11,277 bases of DNA, from assembly GCA_900764415.1 (NCBI GenBank), contig CAAFOA010000026.1:1-11277 (forward strand). Direction: 5' to 3'. Below, piece by piece: positions 6,054-11,277 of this stretch. Numbering within the stretch: position 1 is the first letter of the stretch; each line of letters opens with the position of its first letter. The position numbers and the translations under genes are program-made. This DNA comes from an uncultured Collinsella sp. (GTDB taxonomy: Bacteria > Actinomycetota > Coriobacteriia > Coriobacteriales > Coriobacteriaceae). The notes under the pieces were generated by a model, which was given only the letters and a program-made list of their open reading frames with translations, was not told where the DNA came from and did not search any database.

Positions 6054-6081
6054 GTCGGTTGACAGGGCAAACAAGGCGCTT

Positions 6082-6885
6082 TTGCTATGCTTCCTTCTTG
6101 GGTGGTCGGGCGCTCATAGGGCGTATGCACGGATGTGGGGTAGCTTCTTTCTATATCTCTTTACCTTTGGCCTTTTTGGATTTGGTTGGCTGTTTGATAT
6201 TGTGACACTACTGATGAGACGCTCCGAGCTAAGGCGTCTCGGCGACAGTGATCCGACTCAACAGCAAGCGCCATGTTCCGTTGATTCTACATTCGATCGA
6301 AATGTCGCCGACTCCGGAAATTGGGAACAGCGTGGAGATGGGGAGGCTGCGGCTCGGCTAGAGCTTCAACGTAAAAACCGTGCCTATATGGAAGAAAACG
6401 GCATCGACGTGGAGATGTTTACCGAGGAAAAGGTCGCGGCGGACGCCTTGCGAACCATTGAGTCGGTATGCCCGTGCATGCTTAGGTTTGACCGAGGCAT
6501 GAGCGAAGAGGAGCCAAGCATCAGCTTTTGCTCTCCAACAAAGACGGGGAAAATGCCCAAGAATGTCGTCGAGGCCCGCATTTACCATCAGGATGTGAAG
6601 CTATTGATGGATTCCCACGGCTTCGAATTGCCGGAGTATGGTGACAGCATCAATGTCATGATTAGTTATCTAGCTGATGGGCGCATAAATAAAGTCGATA
6701 TCCATGGGTTCCATAATGGCCGCTCCGTTAGTGTCTCCATTCGCAGGCGGAGCGACGATCTTGTTATGACGAGTGCGGGCACCATCGGAGAAACGGGTGC
6801 CTGGCAATCGCTGTGTCCTGGGGCAGACCCCTCAGCTGGGGATCTTTTCAGGGCCTTGACCAAGGAGGTCGAAAGGATCTACTAG
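6082..6885 (+). CDS. TM2-domain membrane protein with uncharacterised C-terminal domain
   Basis: A membrane protein of up to 267 residues. The TM2 domain is visible: LLCFLLGWSGAHRAY (family GxxGAHRFY motif, with Ala for Phe), then SFFLYLFTFGLFGFGWLFDIVTLL, giving two membrane helices around a short turn. The rest (residues about 50-267) is soluble: a low-complexity linker, a charged stretch LELQRKNRAYMEENGIDVEMF, then an alpha/beta region to the end that I do not recognise. The TTG at 6082 is the only usual start codon before the motif, but it cuts into the first helix. The residues before it (RANKAL), in frame back to the TAA at 6031, match the usual start of the domain. This supports one former gene with 5734-6033. 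TTG initiation with a weak AAGGCG site remains possible. No terminator is seen on this strand after the stop. Confidence 0.7.
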   Translation: MLCFLLGWSGAHRAYARMWGSFFLYLFTFGLFGFGWLFDIVTLLMRRSELRRLGDSDPTQQQAPCSVDSTFDRNVADSGNWEQRGDGEAAARLELQRKNRAYMEENGIDVEMFTEEKVAADALRTIESVCPCMLRFDRGMSEEEPSISFCSPTKTGKMPKNVVEARIYHQDVKLLMDSHGFELPEYGDSINVMISYLADGRINKVDIHGFHNGRSVSVSIRRRSDDLVMTSAGTIGETGAWQSLCPGADPSAGDLFRALTKEVERIY

Positions 6886-6987
6886 CATGCCCGGTGGACC
6901 CGTTTTCAAGGTCCGAAAAGGCACAGCGAAGGTAAACGGCTAGCAATGTCGCTTTGGTGATTCTGACGCATCCCGTTTAAGAGGTAT

Positions 6988-7018
6988 TCAAAAAGAGGCG
7001 CCCCGTTGGACGCCTCTC
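6988..7018 (-). terminator. Intrinsic terminator of the carboxypeptidase locus
   Basis: On the minus strand AGAGGCGTCC pairs with GGGCGCCTCT (one G-U pair) over an AACG loop, followed by TTTTT. In plus coordinates the arms are 7008-7017 and 6994-7003. It lies 29 bases beyond the stop of the C-terminal part (7047), which implies that transcription runs through the whole original gene, across the internal stop at 7455. The stretch 6886-6987 before it holds no gene. Confidence 0.85.
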
Positions 7019-7046
7019 CAATCTCAAATGTAATGTTCCCCCAGCC

Positions 7047-7445
7047 CTACACCTCGGGCGCCTTGGCGATGGTCTCGCTTTCTGCCGTAAGCGGGCGATT
7101 GTCGATGCGGCGGCCCAGGCGGTCGAGCTTCACAAGGAGCCACTCAATGGGATTCGGTCCCGAGCCTTCCTCGTCGGCAACCAAATCCGTGACAACGACC
7201 TTGATACCGTCTTGTTTGAGCGTGAGGCTGCCCACTTTGTCGCCCACATGTACCGTGCCCGAAAGGTCATCATAGGTAACCTTCTCGGTCACCTCTCCGG
7301 CAAGCGCAAAGACGGTCGCCTGAGCTGCGGGATCGGCGAGCGTGGCATCGATCGTCTTGTCCGTCCAGTCGGTCTGGCTGATGCGCGCGATGAGCGGATT
7401 GCCGTTGGCGGTCTTTTCCTGCGTGTCGGTGATCTCAACCGTCAC
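7047..7445 (-). CDS. C-terminal domain of the D-Ala-D-Ala carboxypeptidase, separated by an in-frame TAA
   Basis: About 132 residues in the same frame as the carboxypeptidase upstream, separated only by TAA (7457-7455) and three codons (GHK). GTG 7445 is a possible restart, with AAGG about 7 bases before it. The content fits the beta-rich C-terminal domain that follows the catalytic domain in DacA/PBP5-type enzymes (KVTYDDLSGTVHVGDKVG, GSLTLKQDGIKVVVTDLV). It is followed by NPIEWLLVKLDRLGRRI, which could be an amphipathic membrane-anchoring helix. It has no signal peptide, so if made separately it would stay in the cytoplasm, where this domain has no known role. It is best read as a detached domain of a gene broken by a point mutation, or as the tail of a read-through product. 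Confidence 0.6.
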   Translation of the reverse strand: MTVEITDTQEKTANGNPLIARISQTDWTDKTIDATLADPAAQATVFALAGEVTEKVTYDDLSGTVHVGDKVGSLTLKQDGIKVVVTDLVADEEGSGPNPIEWLLVKLDRLGRRIDNRPLTAESETIAKAPEV

Positions 7446-7454
7446 CTTGTGGCC

Positions 7455-8387
7455 TTAGTACCAGTTGGCAAGGGCGGCCGTGTCGGCAAAGCGCTGATCG
7501 GTGGTGCTGGAGTTCAAGACGACGGTGTAGGTCTCGTCGCCATCGCGGTTGTAGGCTGCCGTAAAGCAATAGCCGGCATCGTCGGTGGTGCCGGTCTTAC
7601 CGCCGATATTGCCGTCCTGCCCCAGCAGCTCATTGTGCGTATCCATGGAATGCGAATGGTCGGAACCGTCGGCGCCCGTAACCTCAATCCAGGAATCATC
7701 GCTCGCCACGATTTCGCGGAACGTATCGCTCTTCATTGCCTCCTGCATCATCAGGGCTACATCGTGCGCGGTAGAGTGCATGTCGCCGGCCCACTCATCA
7801 AAGTCCAGACCGTGCGGATTCTCAAAAAGCGTTCCCGTGCAGCCTAGCTTTTTAGCGCGCTCGTTCATGGCCTTTACAAAGGTGGCCACGGCGTCCTTGG
7901 TCTTGGGGTCGATCTTTTTGCCCACGTGCTCGGCAAGCGCGATGGCGGCATCGTTGCCCGAGGGGATCATCAGACCGCGCAGAGCTTGCTCCACGGTGAG
8001 CTCGTCGCCTTCGAGCAGGCCGGCGGTCGAGTTGCCTACGGTGGCGGCAGCATTGCTCACCGTGATCTTCTCGTCCATTTTGCAGTTCTCGACGGTCAGG
8101 ATCGCAGTCATGACCTTGGTAATTGAGGCGATCTTGACCTGCTCGTCGGCACTTCGGGCGTAATAGACGGAACCGTCCTTGCTCATGACGATGGCGTTGG
8201 TCGCATCGATATCGGGCAGATTCTCGGCCGTGATGCCGCGGGCGTCGGCGGTCTTGCCGCAAACGATATCAGTCGTAAGCACCTGGGCGTTGGCGATAGA
8301 CGGCACGCTGGCAGCAAGGGCGAGAGCGCAGGCAATGCCGGCGATCAGTTGCGCGGAGCGCTTTACAAGAGAACTAAGGGTCTTCAC
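7455..8387 (-). CDS. Serine D-Ala-D-Ala carboxypeptidase (DacA/DacF-type, S11 family), lacking its C-terminal domain
   Basis: Secreted penicillin-binding enzyme that trims the terminal D-alanine from peptidoglycan stem pentapeptides outside the cell membrane. GTG 8387 is chosen because it gives a textbook signal peptide (MKTLSSLVKR, hydrophobic AGIACALALAASV, then cleavage after ANA near residue 34), although the ribosome binding site is weak. All three catalytic motifs are present: SITK (S88, K91), SGN (143-145) and KTG (264-266), each in good context (KIASITKVMTAI, MIPSGNDAAIALAEH, GGKTGTTDDAGYC). The 310-residue product stops at NWY, just after the catalytic domain. Family members run on for about 90 or more residues plus an anchor, and those residues are found in frame downstream (7047-7445). 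The shortened enzyme could be active but may not be held at the membrane. It is divergent from the response regulator gene. Confidence 0.9.
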   Translation of the reverse strand: MKTLSSLVKRSAQLIAGIACALALAASVPSIANAQVLTTDIVCGKTADARGITAENLPDIDATNAIVMSKDGSVYYARSADEQVKIASITKVMTAILTVENCKMDEKITVSNAAATVGNSTAGLLEGDELTVEQALRGLMIPSGNDAAIALAEHVGKKIDPKTKDAVATFVKAMNERAKKLGCTGTLFENPHGLDFDEWAGDMHSTAHDVALMMQEAMKSDTFREIVASDDSWIEVTGADGSDHSHSMDTHNELLGQDGNIGGKTGTTDDAGYCFTAAYNRDGDETYTVVLNSSTTDQRFADTAALANWY

Positions 8388-8426
8388 AGATTTCGCTTTC
8401 GACGGGATGGTCTCTTTAGAGTTCAA

Positions 8427-8456
8427 AGTATATCGTTTACCGGCGCGGACAATCAG
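8427..8456 (-). promoter_or_regulatory. Putative promoter of the carboxypeptidase gene
   Basis: On the minus strand TATACT (8432-8427) is a good -10 box, about 40 bases before the GTG start at 8387. The best -35 match is CTGATT (8456-8451) with an 18-bp spacer, and it is weak, so an activator may be needed. Confidence 0.45.
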
Positions 8457-8505
8457 TGCGCGGGCGTGCGCGGCCCATGTCTGCGCCCGAACGGACGCAT
8501 AGGTG

Positions 8506-8527
8506 CTTAAGGTCGACTTAAACGACC
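8506..8527. promoter_or_regulatory. 11-bp direct repeat, possible OmpR-family operator
   Basis: CTTAAGGTCGA (8506-8516) is followed directly by CTTAAACGACC (8517-8527). Tandem half-sites at an 11-bp period are typical of PhoB/OmpR-type regulators. It lies between the divergent carboxypeptidase and response-regulator genes, about 40 bases upstream of the regulator's -10 box. Binding by the adjacent regulator is inference. Confidence 0.35.
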
Positions 8528-8560
8528 GCGCTTGTTGTGTGTGGCGCGCGCTGCCTCGGG

Positions 8561-8566
8561 CATAAT
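8561..8566 (+). promoter_or_regulatory. Putative -10 box for the response regulator gene
   Basis: CATAAT lies 20 bases before ATG 8587. The sequence at the expected -35 position (TGTGTG, 8538-8543, 17-bp spacer) is a poor match, consistent with an activated promoter. The leader would be short, with GAGAGGAG (8574-8581) as the ribosome binding site. Confidence 0.4.
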
Positions 8567-8586
8567 GGAGCGCGAGAGGAGCACGC

Positions 8587-9282
8587 ATGAACGAGCGCAT
8601 TTTGGTAGTTGATGACGAGAAGGCCATCGCCGACCTGGTCGGTATCTACCTTACAAAAGAGGGCTTTGATGTTCAGATTGCCTATAGCGGAGCAGATGCT
8701 GCCAAGGCGATTTTGGAGCAGGAGTTCGATCTGGCGCTGCTGGACGTCATGCTGCCCGATATCGACGGCTTTGAGTTGCTGCGCACCATCCGCGCTGGCC
8801 ATACCTATCCCGTTATTATGCTGACGGCGCGAGATGCCCAGCAGGATAAGATCGAGGGCCTCTCGCTGGGTGCAGACGATTACGTGGTCAAGCCGTTCCG
8901 TCCGCTGGAGCTCATAGCGCGCGTTCATGCTCAACTCCGTCGTTACACCAGCTACGGCAGCCGCGCACAGGCGGTCGAGTCACCGACCATCCAGCTCGAT
9001 GGCCTCGAGATCAACCGCGACGCTCGTTGTGTTACGGTGGACGGCGCACCGGTGCGCCTCACGCCCATCGAGTATTCCATCTTGCTGTTTCTGGTCGAGC
9101 ATCGTGGCAGCGTGGTGGCCGTGGGGGACCTGTTCCGCGCGGTGTGGAACGAGGATTTTATGCCCGGCTCCAACAATACGGTGATGGTGCACATCCGCCA
9201 CCTGCGCGAAAAGATCGGCGACGATGCCCAAAAGCCGCGCTTTATCAAAAACGTCTGGGGCGTCGGCTACATAATCGAATAA
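8587..9282 (+). CDS. OmpR/PhoB-family response regulator, VanR-like
   Basis: DNA-binding transcription regulator switched on by phosphorylation, 231 residues, normal for the family. The receiver domain (1-115) has the acidic pair D9 D10, phospho-acceptor D53 (LLDVMLPD), T80 and K102 (YVVKPFRP). The winged-helix output domain (about 130-231) has the usual LTPIEYSILLFLVEH, then SNNTVMVHIRHLREKIG recognition helix and VWGVGYIIE end. The start is ATG 8587 with a strong GAGAGGAG site. The kinase gene follows after 25 bases, so they form an operon. Together with the strongly VanS-like kinase, this looks like a VanR relative. A PhoP/PhoB-type role is the alternative, given pstB next door. Confidence 0.93.
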   Translation: MNERILVVDDEKAIADLVGIYLTKEGFDVQIAYSGADAAKAILEQEFDLALLDVMLPDIDGFELLRTIRAGHTYPVIMLTARDAQQDKIEGLSLGADDYVVKPFRPLELIARVHAQLRRYTSYGSRAQAVESPTIQLDGLEINRDARCVTVDGAPVRLTPIEYSILLFLVEHRGSVVAVGDLFRAVWNEDFMPGSNNTVMVHIRHLREKIGDDAQKPRFIKNVWGVGYIIE

Positions 9283-9307
9283 CGCCTTTGGTGGTGGGGA
9301 AGTGGAT

Positions 9308-10546
9308 ATGACAAAAGACGATAGACGGGTATTCGAGGTGCCCGATCGACTCTTTGAATACATAAGGGCGGTCGTCGACAACCGCGCGCTTGCGACGGTG
9401 CTGCTCTTTTTGCTGAGTCTGCTACTCATCGGCATTGACAATATTGTTGGCATCCTGGCAGTTCTGCTCATTGGCTTCTTGCTGATCGATCGATTCGAAA
9501 TCGTTCGCCGCTGCGTGGTAATCGGCGGTGCCGCGTGGACGATTACGCTGGCGATCGGGGCCATGGCGCTTGGCGGTATTGGCGAGCCCGTGTTCTTTGA
9601 TGCCGCCTTTGTGTTCAACATGCTCGGCTTTGTGCTGGCGCTCGCCGTCTGTGTCCTGTTCTTTTGCGGGCGCGCCCTGTATTACCAGGGTTATGAGCAA
9701 GGCGAGCAGCATGCCGACCGCGTGATCGCCGCCCGTATTCAGGACCGTCTGATCGATAGCCCTGACACGTGGGATACCATCGACGGCGACTTTCTCGAGG
9801 TCGAGGGTGCGCTCAATCGGGCGCGCGATTGTGAGCGCAAGGTGCAGCAAGCTCTGCGTGACGAGTCGCATCGCAAGGACGATCTGGTCACGTACTTGGC
9901 ACATGACCTACGCACCCCGCTTGCCAGTGTGGTGGGCTATCTTTCGCTGCTGCAAGAGGCTCCTGAGCTGCCGGTTGAGCAACGTGCGCACTTTACGGGC
10001 GTGGCTCTCGACAAGGCGCACCGGCTCGATGCGCTCATCGAAGAGTTCTTCGATATCACGCGCTTTGACTTCCACGATATCGTGCTCACGCGCGGCTATG
10101 TTGATCTGGGGTTGCTGCTGGCTCAGGTGGCTGACGAGTTCTATCCCATTCTCAACGAACAGCACAAGGAAGCCCAGGTTGATATCTGCGAGGACCTGAC
10201 GGTGCTCGTGGACGGCGACAAGATGGCTCGCGTATTCAACAACATCATGAAAAACGCCGTTGCCTATAGCTATGAAGGCTCGACGATCACGATTGAGGCT
10301 GGGCGCCAAGATGACGGTGGCGTGCGAATTCGCTTTATCAATCAGGGTGATCCGATTCCGGCGGCTAAGCTCAAGGTGATCTTTGAGAAGTTCTATCGCC
10401 TGGATGCAGCGCGTGCGACCAATCGCGGCGGTGCTGGGCTGGGCCTCGCCATCGCCAAGGAGATTGTATGCGCACATGGCGGTGCCATCGCGTGCGAATC
10501 GACGCCCGAGCATACCGTCTTTACCATCGAGCTGCCCGCCGCGTAG
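9308..10546 (+). CDS. Sensor histidine kinase, VanS-like
   Basis: Membrane sensor that autophosphorylates and passes phosphate to the regulator encoded just upstream. ATG 9308 is preferred over GTG 9302 because GGGGA (9296-9300) is then properly spaced; this gives 412 residues. Four hydrophobic segments (about 27-43, 45-60, 69-90, 99-120) with hardly any extracellular loop suggest sensing within the membrane or through a partner. A linker follows, then DHp with H199 in TYLAHDLRTPLASVVGYLS. The catalytic domain has the N box NNIMKNAVAYS (from 311), F box IFEKFYRLDAA and G box GGAGLGLAIAKE (from 374). The stretch around LIEEFFDITRF, DEFYPIL and RVFNNIMKNA is very close to VanS as I remember it. 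VanS usually has two membrane helices and a sensor loop, so the four-helix N-terminus differs and the stimulus may too. Confidence 0.93.
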   Translation: MTKDDRRVFEVPDRLFEYIRAVVDNRALATVLLFLLSLLLIGIDNIVGILAVLLIGFLLIDRFEIVRRCVVIGGAAWTITLAIGAMALGGIGEPVFFDAAFVFNMLGFVLALAVCVLFFCGRALYYQGYEQGEQHADRVIAARIQDRLIDSPDTWDTIDGDFLEVEGALNRARDCERKVQQALRDESHRKDDLVTYLAHDLRTPLASVVGYLSLLQEAPELPVEQRAHFTGVALDKAHRLDALIEEFFDITRFDFHDIVLTRGYVDLGLLLAQVADEFYPILNEQHKEAQVDICEDLTVLVDGDKMARVFNNIMKNAVAYSYEGSTITIEAGRQDDGGVRIRFINQGDPIPAAKLKVIFEKFYRLDAARATNRGGAGLGLAIAKEIVCAHGGAIACESTPEHTVFTIELPAA

Positions 10547-10608
10547 CGTAGGCGCCTTTACAAACACCTGACAATGCGTTCACGTGCATATGAGCCGTGG
10601 TTTCTACT

Positions 10609-10634
10609 ATCGATACTGCTGAATTGATATCGAT
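10609..10634. repeat. Short inverted repeat before pstB
   Basis: ATCGATA (10609-10615) and TATCGAT (10628-10634) are exact reverse complements with a 12-nt spacer, ending two bases before the pstB ribosome binding site. It could be an operator or a leader hairpin affecting translation, but the short arms leave chance possible. No terminator is seen after the kinase stop (10547-10608), so pstB may be co-transcribed with the regulator pair. Confidence 0.35.
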
Positions 10635-10649
10635 GTGGAGGTATGCGGT

Positions 10650-11277
10650 ATGACGGCTGCTGCGGCTGTGGAGCCCACGGAGCTCGAGGAGCTAATGGAG
10701 GCGCAAGCCGAGGCTGCGCACGAGCGCGAAGTCGGGGACGCGACTCGTCCCACGGCGCAGGATCTTGCCGCCTCGCCGACACGCATCGACGTCGAGGGCC
10801 TCGACCTGTTCTATGGCGACCATCACGCGCTCAAGGACGTGTCCATCAAGATCCGCGACAAGCAGATTACCTCGTTTATCGGTCCTTCGGGCTGCGGCAA
10901 GTCAACGCTGCTGCGTTGCTTTAACCGCATGAACGACGGCATCAAGGACTGTCGCATCGAGGGCAAGATCGCACTCGACGGCCAGGATATCCTGGGCGAC
11001 TACGACATCTGCCGCCTGCGTCAGCGTGTGGGCATGGTGTTTCAGCGCCCTAACCCGTTTCCCATGAGCATCTACGACAACGTCGCGTATGGCCCGCGCG
11101 GCATGGGTGTGCGCGACCGCGCCGTGCTGGATGAGCTGGTCGAGGACTCTCTTCGTCGCGCTGCGCTATGGGATGAGGTCAAGGACAAACTCAAAGAGTC
11201 GGGGCTGGGCCTTTCGGGCGGGCAGCAGCAGCGCCTGTGCATCGCCCGCGCGCTTGCCGTGCAACCCGATATTCTGC
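10650..11277 (+). CDS. pstB: Phosphate ABC transporter ATP-binding protein PstB (3' end outside window)
   Basis: ATPase that powers the PstSCAB high-affinity phosphate importer at the inner face of the membrane. ATG 10650 has TGGAGGT seven bases upstream. Seen in the 209 codons present: Walker [10 protein letters not shown] (78-86), Q-loop region [20 protein letters not shown] (from 131), which is diagnostic of PstB rather than other ABC ATPases, and signature LSGGQQQR (from 188). The frame runs off the window just before Walker B. The protein begins with about 35 extra Glu/Ala-rich residues before the usual start of the fold ([12 protein letters not shown]), longer than E. coli PstB. pstS, pstC and pstA are not upstream here; they may lie downstream or elsewhere. 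Confidence 0.95.
   Translation, partial: MTAAAAVEPTELEELMEAQAEAAHEREVGDATRPTAQDLAASPTRIDVEGLDLFYGDHHALKDVSIKIRDKQITSFIGPSGCGKSTLLRCFNRMNDGIKDCRIEGKIALDGQDILGDYDICRLRQRVGMVFQRPNPFPMSIYDNVAYGPRGMGVRDRAVLDELVEDSLRRAALWDEVKDKLKESGLGLSGGQQQRLCIARALAVQPDIL

Noticed and set aside
5467..6885. Genomic island integrated at tRNA-Ser
   Set aside because: There is no integrase, and no direct repeat of the tRNA 3' end within the window; only a weak inverted echo is seen.
7212..7847. Plus-strand 211-codon frame opposite the carboxypeptidase
   Set aside because: It overlaps the catalytic KTG region of the minus-strand gene and shows no family features or ribosome binding site.
7047..8387. Alternative genetic code with TAA read as an amino acid
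   Set aside because: Several other genes in the window end at TAA in the expected place, so reassignment is not supported.
8388..8627. 80-residue upstream extension of the carboxypeptidase frame
   Set aside because: It would bury the signal peptide inside the protein and overlap the -10 box; GTG 8387 gives a normal secreted precursor.

Overview
The window reads as chromosomal DNA of a Coriobacteriia gut actinobacterium. Collinsella is the best guess, judged from remembered protein similarity, moderate-to-high GC and gene content; no database search was possible. It mixes accessory DNA (about 1-6900) with core-like genes (about 7000-11277).

Left part. Positions 1-1391 are most of an IS3-family (IS150-group) insertion sequence: orfA, an A7 -1 frameshift site followed by a perfect hairpin, orfB with an intact DDE triad, and the right inverted repeat. 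The left end lies outside the window. The IS stops exactly at an intrinsic terminator. Next come a large cytoplasmic TPR-like protein of unknown function (1571-4012) and an AAA+ ATPase with a C-terminal winged helix (4175-5257). A striking iteron-like array lies directly in front of the ATPase gene: six TGYTAAA motifs, or three 19-bp units. A perfect 19-bp inverted repeat with a 17-nt spacer follows the ATPase gene.

Middle part. A tRNA-Ser(GCU) gene has its own promoter and terminator (5424-5600). Downstream, a small basic protein (5734-6033) and a TM2-domain membrane protein (6082-6885) lie in one reading frame. They are separated only by a TAA that sits in the arm of a perfect 10-bp hairpin, so they may be halves of one gene.

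Right part. A serine D-Ala-D-Ala carboxypeptidase is on the minus strand (7455-8387). Its C-terminal domain (7047-7445) is also cut off by a single in-frame TAA. Divergent from it are an OmpR-type response regulator and a histidine kinase strongly resembling VanR/VanS, then the start of pstB, the phosphate-transport ATPase, which runs off the window. No vanHAX-type genes are present. The regulator pair probably senses the envelope or phosphate, but its targets cannot be read from sequence alone.

The points most worth following up are the repeat array with its ATPase, the 19-bp inverted repeat, and the two separate in-frame TAA interruptions.
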